Shown: positions 33,290 to 41,546 of the stretch, piece after piece
Position numbering within the stretch: the stretch's first letter is position 1
Layout of the letters: each line of letters starts with the position of its first letter
Source: Methylobacillus caricis
Lineage (GTDB): Bacteria > Pseudomonadota > Gammaproteobacteria > Burkholderiales > Methylophilaceae
Length of the DNA stretch: 64,000 nucleotides
Reading direction: 5' to 3'
NCBI RefSeq assembly: GCF_020532705.1
Contig: NZ_JAJAVD010000001.1
Span: 1,054,001-1,118,000, forward strand
Notes under the pieces: model-generated
What the model was told of the DNA's origin: nothing
The model's database searches: none
Seen by the model: the letters and a program-made list of their open reading frames with translations, nothing else
Made by a program: the position numbers and the translations under genes

Positions 33290-33380
33290 GTTGCGTAGCT
33301 CGCAACACGTAACACGCAACTTCCTATTGACATGATGTTTCGTAAGGCGCAACATGCGCTTTAACAAGTTGCGTGAAACG
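33290..33380. promoter_or_regulatory. Immunity control region with GTTGCG/CGCAAC operators
   Basis: Between the divergent repressor and Cro-like genes lie GTTGCG-5-CGCAAC (33290-33306), ACGTAACACGCAAC (33307-33320), CGTAAGGCGCAAC (33341-33353) and GTTGCGTGAAACG (33368-33380). A TTGACA at 33327-33332 could be the -35 box of a rightward promoter. The half-site spacing fits cooperative repressor and Cro binding. Confidence 0.6.
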
Positions 33381-33390
33381 GAACATAGCC

Positions 33391-33624
33391 ATGACCTCAG
33401 TTGCTACACCATTAAAAAAAATCAGAACTAAAACCAATGTGACCATATATGGCTTGGCTAGTGGTGTTGAGTGCTCAGCTTCCACGATTTCTCGCATCGA
33501 GCGGATGAAGGAAAAACCATCTCCAGATCTAGCTGAAAAAATTTCCAAATTTTTCAACGGAAAAATATCTGAGATCGAAATTCTTTATCCAGAACGATTC
33601 ACGCTGGAAGAAGCAAAAGCCTAA
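33391..33624 (+). CDS. Cro-like HTH protein
   Basis: The 77-residue product has a small XRE-type helix-turn-helix (TNVTIYGLASGVECSAST-ISRIERMKEKP). ATG 33391 has GGA eight bases upstream; GTG 33373 is an alternative. It is divergent from the repressor and opens the rightward early transcript, the Cro position. A strong hairpin follows. Confidence 0.75.
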   Translation: MTSVATPLKKIRTKTNVTIYGLASGVECSASTISRIERMKEKPSPDLAEKISKFFNGKISEIEILYPERFTLEEAKA

Positions 33625-33627
33625 AAG

Positions 33628-33657
33628 CCCATTTGCTGGCGCCAACCAGCAAATGGG
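33628..33657 (+). terminator. Perfect 12-bp hairpin after the Cro-like gene
   Basis: CCCATTTGCTGG and CCAGCAAATGGG pair exactly around cgccaa. There is no T tract, so it may be an antitermination-controlled or RNA-stabilising hairpin at the head of the early operon. Confidence 0.65.
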
Positions 33658-33738
33658 ATGCGGTGGTACTCGCTCGCAAGCCAAGTATCCCCGCCAAAGC
33701 TCAGCAGTAGTAGGTTAATTTTGACGGGGGATTCATAG

Positions 33739-34197
33739 ATGGCAGCCGCCTTACCCAAGAACATTCACGTGGCTTATCACGATGTAGTCCATGACTACGG
33801 CATTGATCTGATGGCCTCGCTGATTGGAAGCACACCTGGGGTTTTGTACAACAAAACCAATCCGGACCATGAAGGGCACAACAAGCCTACCCTGGCAGAT
33901 GCCGTGATTGCCACCACCGTTACAGGTGACAAGCGGATTGTGCAGGCTTTCTGCCAGATTGCTGGGGGCATATATGTTGAAAGCCCCGACCTATCAAACC
34001 TGACCACCGATTCCCTGTTGCTGCACATCCTGAAGATTGAATCCGAGGGTGGCGACTTTTACCACGAGTTACAGAAGATCCTCACCAATGGTGGACGGCC
34101 AACCCCTGAATGTTTTTTCAAGGTTAAGAAAGAGGCGGATGAATGGATTGCCGCCATCCATGAGGCCCTTTTCCGGATTGAGGAAATGAGCAAGTGA
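33739..34197 (+). CDS. CII-like phage regulator
   Basis: The 152-residue protein resembles the phage CP76/CII group: YHDVVHDYGIDLMASLIG, VLYNKTNPDHEGHNKPTL-ADAV, then a helical C-terminus. These proteins act early in the lysis-lysogeny choice or as transcription activators. It is the second gene after the Cro-like gene, as CII in lambda. It overlaps the next gene by GTGA. Confidence 0.75.
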   Translation: MAAALPKNIHVAYHDVVHDYGIDLMASLIGSTPGVLYNKTNPDHEGHNKPTLADAVIATTVTGDKRIVQAFCQIAGGIYVESPDLSNLTTDSLLLHILKIESEGGDFYHELQKILTNGGRPTPECFFKVKKEADEWIAAIHEALFRIEEMSK

Positions 34198-34391
34198 AGC
34201 CAGTACCACCAGCTGTTGCCAGGCGCGGCCTTAATGAGGTCCGCGACAACCTGCAGCCAGGTGATGCATTGGATGTGACCAGCTTTTTTTTACGCATTTT
34301 CCGCAGCGATATTGAAGCCAAGCTCAAGCAGGAGCCCATCCCATGCGCAGATCACGCAGCCGGCATCAAAAGCGATTGCCGCTTGAAATAG
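34194..34391 (+). CDS. Small early protein of unknown function
   Basis: A 65-residue frame begins with GTG overlapping the CII-like stop and overlaps the next frame by about 50 bases. It is a helical, charged protein (RRGLNEVRDNLQPG, FFLRIFRSDIEAKLK). I recognise no family. Confidence 0.55.
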   Translation: MKPVPPAVARRGLNEVRDNLQPGDALDVTSFFLRIFRSDIEAKLKQEPIPCADHAAGIKSDCRLK

Positions 34392-34537
34392 TGGAAATCC
34401 CGGAAGGGGTCATGCGGGCGGCCTATCAGCGCTGCCGGCTGGCAGTGAGTTTTGAGGCGGCAATGCAGGACAGGGGATTGAAGGTGTGTTTGCGCAACGT
34501 AGCAGTTTCTGTGATGCGAAAGGGGAGAGGGTTTTGA
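34343..34537 (+). CDS. Small basic early protein of unknown function
   Basis: A 64-residue, strongly basic frame begins MRRSRSRHQKRLPLE and includes CRLAVSFEAAMQDRG. A nucleic-acid-binding role would fit its charge but no motif is seen. It starts inside the preceding frame in another register. GGAG-like bases lie before its ATG. Confidence 0.5.
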   Translation: MRRSRSRHQKRLPLEIVEIPEGVMRAAYQRCRLAVSFEAAMQDRGLKVCLRNVAVSVMRKGRGF

Positions 34538-34947
34538 ACAGGATTCTTGAAGGCGTTTTGTATACCAGCGTGGCAGTGGCGCTGGCAGTTGTAGTCATGT
34601 CACCCGATTTTCCGTGGGGGGTGCCCATGTTGGAAGAGACCACGGATCAATCTATGGAAAGAGCGAGCCATGAAAATGATGAAGAGGTACTTGACGGAAG
34701 GCGAGCAACGCCTACTCCTATCAGCCCCGAAGAAATTCTCGGATGTACTAGCCCAGAGGGACTATGCCTGGATGTCCCTGTTAAACCTCACAGGGTTCCG
34801 CGTGACCGAGTTCAGCCTGCTGACAGTGGGATGCGCCCACAACGCGCTAAAGCTTGGTTATGTGTTTATCCCACGCGAACACCGCAAGGGCAAACGCAAG
34901 GATCATTCAAAACTGGTCACCCAGCCCGTGCGCGATACCTTGCATGA
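34534..34947 (+). CDS. Possible small membrane protein, TTG start, overlapping the recombinase
   Basis: The frame begins at TTG 34534 (overlapping the previous stop as TTGA) behind GGAGAGGG. Its first ~45 codons encode a membrane segment (VLYTSVAVALAVVVMSP). It then runs about 280 bases into the recombinase gene in another register, where it is probably not selected. Either a real short membrane gene with an overlong tail or chance. Confidence 0.3.
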   Translation: MNRILEGVLYTSVAVALAVVVMSPDFPWGVPMLEETTDQSMERASHENDEEVLDGRRATPTPISPEEILGCTSPEGLCLDVPVKPHRVPRDRVQPADSGMRPQRAKAWLCVYPTRTPQGQTQGSFKTGHPARARYLA

Positions 34948-35323
34948 GCTATTGAACATCCGTGAGCGCATGGGATATATCAACCACCCTGACCAGCCCT
35001 TGGTCATGAGCCGCAACAGCAAAGCCATGTCTGTCCGGAGCTATCAGGCCCGTGTGGCGCATTGGGCAGCCCTGGCTGGATTGCCAGATGGGGTTTCGCC
35101 GCATTGGTTCCGCCATACCCGCGCCATGAACATCATGGCCCGCACCACCAGCCGAGACCCACGCGGCATCGTCCAGGCTGAGCTGGGGCATGCATCCATT
35201 GCCAGCACCGGCATCTACACCGCTGTGACACGTGAAGCCATGGCTGCAGCCCTCAATGAGGTGGATGGCGTAGTGGTCCGCAAGCGTGCAGTGCGTCAAC
35301 ACACCGAGTGGAGGGCGTCATGA
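34670..35323 (+). CDS. Tyrosine recombinase, catalytic domain only
   Basis: The 217-residue product holds a complete tyrosine-recombinase catalytic set: R44 (TGFRVTEFSLL), basic beta-hairpin (HRKGKRKDHS), H145/R148 (HWFRHTRA), H174 (ELGHASIAST) and Y183 (GIYTAV). The usual N-terminal core-binding domain is absent, so it is about 100 residues short of XerC/D. It is in the early operon, far from either att site, so it may resolve phage multimers or regulate excision instead of doing the main integration. It overlaps the next gene by ATGA. Confidence 0.85.
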   Translation: MKMMKRYLTEGEQRLLLSAPKKFSDVLAQRDYAWMSLLNLTGFRVTEFSLLTVGCAHNALKLGYVFIPREHRKGKRKDHSKLVTQPVRDTLHELLNIRERMGYINHPDQPLVMSRNSKAMSVRSYQARVAHWAALAGLPDGVSPHWFRHTRAMNIMARTTSRDPRGIVQAELGHASIASTGIYTAVTREAMAAALNEVDGVVVRKRAVRQHTEWRAS

Positions 35324-35535
35324 AGGTAGATCAAGTCAAGGAAATGTTAGCCCAGATGTTGGCTGACATGGAGAAATTGGACGGCGGCCTATTGACCATG
35401 ACGATTTCTGACAGCACATCCCAGAAACCCATATTTGCACTCATCGCCATTCGTGGAGCTGATACAGCCGCCTACCTGGCAGCCATCAATGATGTGGAAA
35501 AGCGGCTTGAGCAGGAAGTAGGGCAGCCGTCATGA
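35320..35535 (+). CDS. Small early protein of unknown function
   Basis: A 71-residue protein starting at ATG 35320, overlapping the recombinase stop. It has a helical N-terminus (VKEMLAQMLADMEKLDG) and a strand-rich middle (LTMTISDSTSQKPIFALIAI). No family is recognised. It ends overlapping the next start. Confidence 0.65.
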   Translation: MKVDQVKEMLAQMLADMEKLDGGLLTMTISDSTSQKPIFALIAIRGADTAAYLAAINDVEKRLEQEVGQPS

Positions 35536-35795
35536 ATGAACATTTAAGAGCCTCCATCCTTGTGGAAAAAGCAGAAATTGAGCTTTCAACGTGGATCACG
35601 GATTATGAACCCAAAGAAGTCGCATCAGTTTTAATAATCAGCACTGGTAGGGCTTCCTTCCATGTGAGCATCGAACCATGGCAATGCCATGAGCTGAAAG
35701 CCGCCATTGATCAGCATCTTGATAATCTCTGCGTCAAAACCAAAGAGCTGGAGCAACTTCAGTTTGCTGAGAAACAAGAGGTGCTGCCGCTATGA
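35532..35795 (+). CDS. Small early protein of unknown function
   Basis: An 87-residue protein, ATGA-coupled at both ends. It contains SVLIISTGRASFHVSIEPWQ followed by a helix with HELKAAIDQHLDN. No family is recognised. Confidence 0.65.
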   Translation: MNEHLRASILVEKAEIELSTWITDYEPKEVASVLIISTGRASFHVSIEPWQCHELKAAIDQHLDNLCVKTKELEQLQFAEKQEVLPL

Positions 35796-36319
35796 GCGAC
35801 ATCAAATTTTACAAGTCAAACCACCCCACACTCACCGCAATCTGCGTTGATATCCTGGAGAAAAAGAAGGCACTGCACAAAGTTGCTGTCGCCTTCGCAG
35901 ACCAGTTTGGTGGAATCCCTGTGGTGCTGTATTCACTTCATGATTACAGCGTTGATGGCATTAAGTTTGAACCAGCCAATGACAGCCCTTTGTGGACTTT
36001 GCCCGATCGCAAATACTTCAACAGTCAGCGCCCCAGGGCTACCTTAAAGAAAGCTACACCAGCCCAGCGTGAAGAGCTTAAGGCACTCAACGAGAGGTGG
36101 AATTCGAGCTTCCCCACTGAAAAAGTGAGCTTTGAACCACTGTACAAGGCCATGAACACGGACTGGGGCCATGTTTTCTTGCTTGGGATGGGCTTCTTTT
36201 ATTTCGAGGGAACGCTGTACGTCAATACTGGTTGCACACTGAATGAGCTGATGACGGAAATCACAGTCACGGAATTTCGCGCTGCCCAGGCGCTTCAGAC
36301 TGCGGAGAAATCAGCATGA
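35792..36319 (+). CDS. Early protein of unknown function
   Basis: A 175-residue soluble protein, ATGA-coupled on both sides and directly before the methyltransferase. It contains FGGIPVVLYSLHDYSVDGIK and WTLPDRKYFNSQRPRAT. I see no catalytic motif. The coupling to the methyltransferase may mean a related job, but that is a guess. Confidence 0.68.
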   Translation: MSDIKFYKSNHPTLTAICVDILEKKKALHKVAVAFADQFGGIPVVLYSLHDYSVDGIKFEPANDSPLWTLPDRKYFNSQRPRATLKKATPAQREELKALNERWNSSFPTEKVSFEPLYKAMNTDWGHVFLLGMGFFYFEGTLYVNTGCTLNELMTEITVTEFRAAQALQTAEKSA

Positions 36320-38229
36320 GCGATATCCATGAAATCCGTCATTTCCACTTTGCCTGCGGGTCTGGTGGTGGCAAGAAAGGCCTGAACAAATCCAGCGCAC
36401 GTGTGGGCAACATGATGGCCACATCGCGCTGCATTGGTGGCATTGACGTCAACCCGGGCGCCATCCGCAATTTCGACAATGCAGGACCAGGGCGCAAGGG
36501 TACCGTGATGGATCTGTTTACCCGTCAACAGTACATTGCATTCCATGGCCGTGAGCCAGGTGATCAGTGGCGTGAAGTCACACCCGCTGATATCCAGGCA
36601 GCGGCAGGCCATGAGCACCCGCACATCGTCCTGATCTCATCGCCATGCAAGGGCTTGTCCGGCCTGCTGTCTGAAACCTTGAGCAAGACCGGCAAGTACC
36701 AGGCACTGAACGAGCTGACACTGCGCTGCGTATGGTTGATGTGCGAAGCCTGGAAGGACGACCCGGTCGAGCTGATCGTATTTGAGAATGTCCCGCGCAT
36801 TGCCACCCGGGGCCGTCACTTGCTGGACCAGATCGAACAGATCCTGCACCACTATGGCTATGCCGTGGCAGAAACCACCCACGATTGTGGTGAGCTGGGC
36901 GGTTTGGCCCAAAGCCGCAAGCGTTTCCTGCTGGTTGCACGCCATATGGAGAAGGTACCCAACTATCTATATGAGCCACCCAAGCGCCCATTGCGTGCCG
37001 TGGGTGATGTGCTGGGCCGTATGTTGCTGCCGGGTGATCTGCGTGCTGGACCTATGCACCGCATCCCATCATTGCAGTGGAAAACATGGGTCAGGCTGGC
37101 ATTTGTTGAGGCTGGTAGCGATTGGCGTAGCCTGAATAAATTAGCGGTCGAGGATGGCCTGCTGCGTGATTACCTGATTGTCCCTGACTACCACGCTGGC
37201 TATATGGGCGTGAATAAATGGGCAGACTCCACTGGCACCATCACTGGCCATGCATCGCCGTCCACCGGAAAATTCTCTGTGGCTGACCCGCGCTACAACG
37301 GCAAAGAGTACATGCAATATGGCGTGATCCCGTTTGATCAGTCCATGGGCGCCATCAGCAGCCAGTCCAAACCCGGCGGCGGTAAATACACGGTCGCAGA
37401 TCCACGCATGCCAGAGAAAGCCAACCGGCAAAACGGCATGTACCGGGTTGTGAGTTTTGACCGTCAGGCAGGTGCAGTCACCGGCGCTGCCCATGTTGCC
37501 GGTGCTGCCATGTCAGTGGCAGATCCACGTGGTGGTGACGACCCTAGCAAGCTGCATGGAAAATACCCCGTGACCTCATGGAAGGAGCCTACCAGGACAG
37601 TCATTGCTGGGGCCGTGAATGGGGCTTGTGCGGTGGCTGATCCTCGTTCCAATACTGGTTTTGGTGGCAAGGGAAAATACCGTATTAACGGTTGGGATGA
37701 GCCAGCAGGAACCGTGATTGCTGGTAGTACCACAGGACAAGGTGCATTTGCAGTGGCAGATCCACGCACCAACCTCGACCGGGAAAAGGGCGACCATTAC
37801 CTGACGGGTGGACACTATGGCGTAATCCCATGGGACCAGCACACAGGTGCCGTCAGCGCTTCAGGCAAGTTCGACAATGGCCGTTGGTCTGTTGCTGACC
37901 CTCGCATCCCTGCTGCAGACGAAAAACTCATCGCCATCATCCAGTCACTGGATGGCACATGGCACCGTCCGTTCACCACACTAGAGCTGGCAGCACTGCA
38001 AAGCTACATCGACCCGGAAGAAAAGCTGGTACTTGATGGCTTGAGTGACCAGGAGTGGCGCGAGCAGATCGGCAACATGATACCGCCTGACTCCATGGAA
38101 GCCATCGGCAATGAATATTTTCTGACGCTGCTGCTGGCTTGGTCGGGTGAAACCTTCCAGCTCAGTGCCAGCAAGGTTTGGGTTCAGCCAGTGGCGGTGG
38201 CTTTGAGCGTGGCACAGGGGAGTTTGTAA
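36316..38229 (+). CDS. DNA (cytosine-5) methyltransferase with repeat-built recognition region
   Basis: The 637-residue protein shows C5-methyltransferase motifs: FACGSGGGKKGLN (motif I), SSPCKGLSG (motif IV, about residue 111, PCK in place of PCQ), FENVPRI (motif VI) and AQSRKRFLLV (motif VIII). AIGNEYFLTLLL at the C-terminus is motif X. Between VIII and X, residues about 320-530 hold six tandem units, each ending VADPR and containing Y-x-V/I-x-x-(W/F)-D/K and a TVIAG-like strand. This region is where the target is read. It may protect phage DNA from host restriction. It is coupled to both neighbours. Confidence 0.9.
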   Translation: MSDIHEIRHFHFACGSGGGKKGLNKSSARVGNMMATSRCIGGIDVNPGAIRNFDNAGPGRKGTVMDLFTRQQYIAFHGREPGDQWREVTPADIQAAAGHEHPHIVLISSPCKGLSGLLSETLSKTGKYQALNELTLRCVWLMCEAWKDDPVELIVFENVPRIATRGRHLLDQIEQILHHYGYAVAETTHDCGELGGLAQSRKRFLLVARHMEKVPNYLYEPPKRPLRAVGDVLGRMLLPGDLRAGPMHRIPSLQWKTWVRLAFVEAGSDWRSLNKLAVEDGLLRDYLIVPDYHAGYMGVNKWADSTGTITGHASPSTGKFSVADPRYNGKEYMQYGVIPFDQSMGAISSQSKPGGGKYTVADPRMPEKANRQNGMYRVVSFDRQAGAVTGAAHVAGAAMSVADPRGGDDPSKLHGKYPVTSWKEPTRTVIAGAVNGACAVADPRSNTGFGGKGKYRINGWDEPAGTVIAGSTTGQGAFAVADPRTNLDREKGDHYLTGGHYGVIPWDQHTGAVSASGKFDNGRWSVADPRIPAADEKLIAIIQSLDGTWHRPFTTLELAALQSYIDPEEKLVLDGLSDQEWREQIGNMIPPDSMEAIGNEYFLTLLLAWSGETFQLSASKVWVQPVAVALSVAQGSL

Positions 38230-38471
38230 TGGGATACATCAATCCACTTTTACAACTTCCTGCTGGGAAGAAATTATTGGAGCTTCCAGCCTCGGAAAGG
38301 CAGCTCATTGAAAACGTCATGCGTGAACTGAGACTTCAAGCCAATGATGAGGCGGATAAAGCCTGGAAGCGTCGGAAAGGCCCAATGGCTGCATATTGGA
38401 GAGCTGTTGCAACTTATGCCAGGCACATTGCTCATGCGTGTTCACAAAGAAATGTTCGAGGTCACAAATGA
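38229..38471 (+). CDS. Small early protein of unknown function
   Basis: An 80-residue basic, helical protein starting at ATG 38229, which shares one base with the methyltransferase stop. It contains KKLLELPASERQLIENVMREL. No family is recognised. It overlaps the next gene by ATGA. Confidence 0.65.
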   Translation: MGYINPLLQLPAGKKLLELPASERQLIENVMRELRLQANDEADKAWKRRKGPMAAYWRAVATYARHIAHACSQRNVRGHK

Positions 38472-38962
38472 TCACCACATCTAATACCGGTGCGACTCTT
38501 TCACCTTGTGGCCTATACCGTTATGCCCTGTGGCGTGTATGGGACAACACCAAAGCTCCCATGCTGTTCATTATGTTGAATCCATCAACTGCCGATGCTT
38601 TCAAGAATGATCCCACAGTGGAGCGCTGCGAACGCCGGGCGCGATTCATGGGCTTTGGCAGCTTATGGGTGGTTAATCTATTTGCTTTGCGATCAACCAA
38701 TCCTGCTTTGCTTTACGGGCACAGTGATCCAATAGGTCCCGACAACGACTCCACCATCCTGGATTTAATCAAGAGCGCAGGTATGGTGGTGTGCGGTTGG
38801 GGTAAGCATGGCGATCTATTAGGTCGAGATCTGGCCGTAATTTCACTCCTACGCTCTGCTGGCGTTGTTCCTTACTACCTTGGTCAAAACCGCAATGGTT
38901 CTCCCAAGCATCCGCTTTATGTGGGCTATGCCGTTGCCCCCATGGAATGGAGTATGGGATGA
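38468..38962 (+). CDS. DUF1643 family protein
   Basis: The 164-residue product matches the DUF1643 pattern: YRYALWRVWDN, FIMLNPSTADAFKNDPTVER and FGSLWVVNLFALRSTNP, then CGWGKHG. The family is widespread in phages and bacteria and its function is not established. ATG 38468 overlaps the previous stop; the frame is open from 38396 but that part overlaps. Confidence 0.85.
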   Translation: MITTSNTGATLSPCGLYRYALWRVWDNTKAPMLFIMLNPSTADAFKNDPTVERCERRARFMGFGSLWVVNLFALRSTNPALLYGHSDPIGPDNDSTILDLIKSAGMVVCGWGKHGDLLGRDLAVISLLRSAGVVPYYLGQNRNGSPKHPLYVGYAVAPMEWSMG

Positions 38963-39234
38963 AAGTCAAAATTACATTACCCCCATGCGATTGCATCAAC
39001 CGGTGCGGCGATGATCCATGGATTTCCACCGGAAAAGCCAAGCCTTGCAAATCCTATATTGAGTGGCAAGCACGACTGCTGGCTGCACAAAGTAGGGATG
39101 ACCGTATCAAGTCGGCGTTGATACAGGCTGAAAGCTTCATTTCAGGTTTTGAGGATGATGAGTTGCAGGATGGTGTTGAGCACCAGCTGGTTACGCTTCG
39201 TGGCCTGATCCAAGAATTGGAGGTGAAGGCATGA
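38959..39234 (+). CDS. Small early protein with paired cysteines
   Basis: A 91-residue product starting at ATG 38959 (ATGA overlap). It begins MKVKITLPPCDCINRCGDDP with a later Cys (KPCKSY), which might bind metal, followed by a helical C-terminus. No family is recognised. Confidence 0.65.
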   Translation: MKVKITLPPCDCINRCGDDPWISTGKAKPCKSYIEWQARLLAAQSRDDRIKSALIQAESFISGFEDDELQDGVEHQLVTLRGLIQELEVKA

Positions 39235-39710
39235 ACACCCAACCCAATCGCGCCATGCGGCGCCATTCTAGCAAGTCACCAGGTTCCGATCGCAACAAAG
39301 CCAACCCACCCATGCTGGTTACCCGCACCTTGGCCAACACCGAAATGGAGATCCGCGAGCGTCAGTGCATCAACGCGTTTACCCATGGTGTTGCCAAGGA
39401 ACAGCACTTCGATTTGCTCCTGCTGATGATGAACCTGCTGCTGATCGCTGGCCAGACCAGCCCAGAGCGCAAATATGCCCTGGATTACGCAGAACAGAAG
39501 ATCAAGCCAGTGATTGTTTCCATCCGGGGCCGATTTGGTAATACAGGAAAACTGGGTGTGAACGCCCTGGAGCTGAAAGCCCTGCGTGACATGGTCGACT
39601 TCTCCAGGGAGTTCTGGCTGCGCCAGCCAGGTGAATTGTGGGTTTATGCAGATAAAGAGGTCTGCGCTTATTACGACGAATTGGCAGCCAAAAGGAGGGC
39701 AGCAGCATGA
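39231..39710 (+). CDS. Early protein of unknown function, helical
   Basis: A 159-residue protein with a basic N-terminus (NRAMRRHSSKSPG) and a long helical body (HFDLLLLMMNLLLIAGQTSP). It is coupled to both neighbours by ATGA. A recombination or DNA-binding accessory role would suit it, but nothing specific is visible. Confidence 0.65.
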   Translation: MNTQPNRAMRRHSSKSPGSDRNKANPPMLVTRTLANTEMEIRERQCINAFTHGVAKEQHFDLLLLMMNLLLIAGQTSPERKYALDYAEQKIKPVIVSIRGRFGNTGKLGVNALELKALRDMVDFSREFWLRQPGELWVYADKEVCAYYDELAAKRRAAA

Positions 39711-40312
39711 GCAACGGTGAATTGAATCAAGGCCATCTTTATTACTTGCAGGACAGCCGGGATTTTGTTGGCAACAATGTTCTGTGGTGGACCAAGGACG
39801 GGATTGGTTATACCACTGATTTATCCCAAGCTGAGGTCTTCAGCAAGGTTGACGCATTCAAGCAGCATGCATCACGTGTATCTGATTTTCCTTGGCCCAA
39901 AGCATATATTGATTCCAAGGCCCGTGCGGCGGTTGATTTTCAGGATATCAGCCAGGAAGGTGCAAGTAATTTCGATGCCGCTCACCAGCCAGAGCAGGAA
40001 CAGATCATTCTTAATCAAGACGAAGATTTTATGAGTCGTATTCGATTAATTATGAATAAGTATGGGTTTCAGAACCGAGAAATGGCTGATGACATTGTCG
40101 CTCTTGTACAAGCCAATCAAAAGAGTGTGGTAAAGGTTGAAGATCTAGGCGATCTGGACCGTCTCATTAACCATGCAGCAATAATGGGCCATGCACTGGT
40201 TGAGGATGATAGAAACCGTGCAACTGAAAGCTGGCGATCTTTACCACAGCACCTTCAAGATGCCATTGATAAGGCAGAGGCAATTATTGGTCAGGATGAG
40301 GTGCAATCATGA
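39707..40312 (+). CDS. Early protein with a phage-type N-terminal domain of unknown function
   Basis: The 201-residue product begins with a domain I know as recurrent in phage genes: [49 protein letters not shown]. Its function is unknown. The C-terminal half is helical and acidic. ATGA coupling on both sides. Confidence 0.68.
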   Translation: MSNGELNQGHLYYLQDSRDFVGNNVLWWTKDGIGYTTDLSQAEVFSKVDAFKQHASRVSDFPWPKAYIDSKARAAVDFQDISQEGASNFDAAHQPEQEQIILNQDEDFMSRIRLIMNKYGFQNREMADDIVALVQANQKSVVKVEDLGDLDRLINHAAIMGHALVEDDRNRATESWRSLPQHLQDAIDKAEAIIGQDEVQS

Positions 40313-40839
40313 CCTGCCGCCCCGACATCCTCACCGCCAGCGGTGCTTACTTCGATTTTCTGACCCCCAACCTGAACACCATCGAGATCACCGACATTGC
40401 GCATGCATTGTCACATCTGTGCCGCTTCAACGGCCATACCAGCAAGTTTTACTCGGTGGCTCAGCATTCTGTGATGGTGAGCGAGATTGTGCCTTATGAG
40501 CATGCGTTGTCAGCGTTGCTGCATGACGCCTCTGAGGCCTATCTGGGCGATGTTACCCGGCCACTCAAACAGCTACTGCCTGAATATAAGGTGATTGAAG
40601 CGCGGGTGGAGTTGGCTATCGCCATCAAGTTTGGCCTGCCATTGAAGCTGCATTCCACCATCAAGCATGCAGACATTGTGCTGCTGGCCACTGAGCAGCG
40701 GGACTTGATGCCAGCCCATGATGACCAGTGGGCATTGATTGATGGCATCACCCCGTTGCGCATGAAGATCCATCCTTTGGCGCCGCTGGATGCATACAAG
40801 GCATTTATGTATCGCTTCCGGGAGCTATCAAAATCATGA
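40309..40839 (+). CDS. HD-domain phosphohydrolase, YfbR-like
   Basis: The 176-residue product has the HD-domain metal set: H53 (SVAQHSVMV), H72/D73 ([13 protein letters not shown]) and D81. The spacing resembles the 5'-deoxynucleotidase YfbR group. It may remove phosphate from deoxynucleotides and tune the phage nucleotide pool. It is ATGA-coupled in the early operon. Confidence 0.82.
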   Translation: MTCRPDILTASGAYFDFLTPNLNTIEITDIAHALSHLCRFNGHTSKFYSVAQHSVMVSEIVPYEHALSALLHDASEAYLGDVTRPLKQLLPEYKVIEARVELAIAIKFGLPLKLHSTIKHADIVLLATEQRDLMPAHDDQWALIDGITPLRMKIHPLAPLDAYKAFMYRFRELSKS

Positions 40840-41003
40840 AGCACATCTTTCTAGATCCTCGAATTTTCAATTATGTGATTCTGGCGTTGTACAGCCTGAA
40901 CATCTTGCGCTGGGCATTTGAGCGCAATGCGTTTGGGGTGTGCTATTGGCTTTCTGCCGCCGCGATCACTGCTACTGTGACCTTTCTGGAGCCAGGGAAA
41001 TGA
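40836..41003 (+). CDS. Small membrane protein, 55 residues
   Basis: The frame starts at ATG 40836 overlapping the HD gene stop and ends overlapping the next start. It encodes [19 protein letters not shown] and a second hydrophobic part ([18 protein letters not shown]), so two membrane segments. The double coupling supports it as a real gene. Function unknown. Confidence 0.62.
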   Translation: MKHIFLDPRIFNYVILALYSLNILRWAFERNAFGVCYWLSAAAITATVTFLEPGK

Positions 41004-41140
41004 AAACACTTTGCGGACTGGTGGTTATCTGCGTGATTTTTTGGGCTGTGGGTAAGACCATGAGCAAGGATCTGCGCGAGTTTGAAGGGGTGCTGTTGAT
41101 ACTCATGGCGCTGATCCTTCAGGCATTGGTGGGGTTTTGA
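41000..41140 (+). CDS. Small membrane protein, 46 residues
   Basis: ATG 41000 overlaps the previous stop. The product has two hydrophobic stretches (TLCGLVVICVIFWAVG and GVLLILMALILQALVG) separated by a charged loop. Together with its neighbour it forms a tandem of tiny membrane proteins in the early operon. Function unknown. Confidence 0.58.
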   Translation: MKTLCGLVVICVIFWAVGKTMSKDLREFEGVLLILMALILQALVGF

Positions 41141-41141
41141 T

Positions 41142-41546
41142 ATGGCCCATCCCACCATTCAAATTGATCTGCTGCTGCACTTTGCTGAAGACAAGCGACT
41201 GTACCGTGCATTTGACCACATCATTGCAGTCAGCAGCTGCAGTCTGTTGGTGGTGCCTGTCCAGCACATTCGCGGAAGCTTTGCCGGGGTGCTGGATGGT
41301 TGCCCGGTGCCTTGGGAAGAGGTGCTGGACCTGATTGAAGCCGAGGGAAGCGACAGCAACCGGCTATCGGACATTGCCTATATCTGGCCTCATCTGGATC
41401 CACTTTATGCCCTGTATGAGCAGATGCATTTTGAGCGCATCAGCCTTGCCGGCAATACCTCCAACAACATTATTCGCGTGAGCCACCCGTGTGGCCTGCG
41501 CTTTGCCATGACCGAACCTTTAGGGGATTTCCATGAAAAAAACTAA
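41142..41546 (+). CDS. Early protein of unknown function
   Basis: The 134-residue soluble protein starts one base after the preceding stop and overlaps the FtsK-gamma-like gene by 14 bases. It contains VSSCSLLVVPVQHIRGSFAG and PCGLRFAMTEPLG. No motif is recognised. Confidence 0.65.
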   Translation: MAHPTIQIDLLLHFAEDKRLYRAFDHIIAVSSCSLLVVPVQHIRGSFAGVLDGCPVPWEEVLDLIEAEGSDSNRLSDIAYIWPHLDPLYALYEQMHFERISLAGNTSNNIIRVSHPCGLRFAMTEPLGDFHEKN

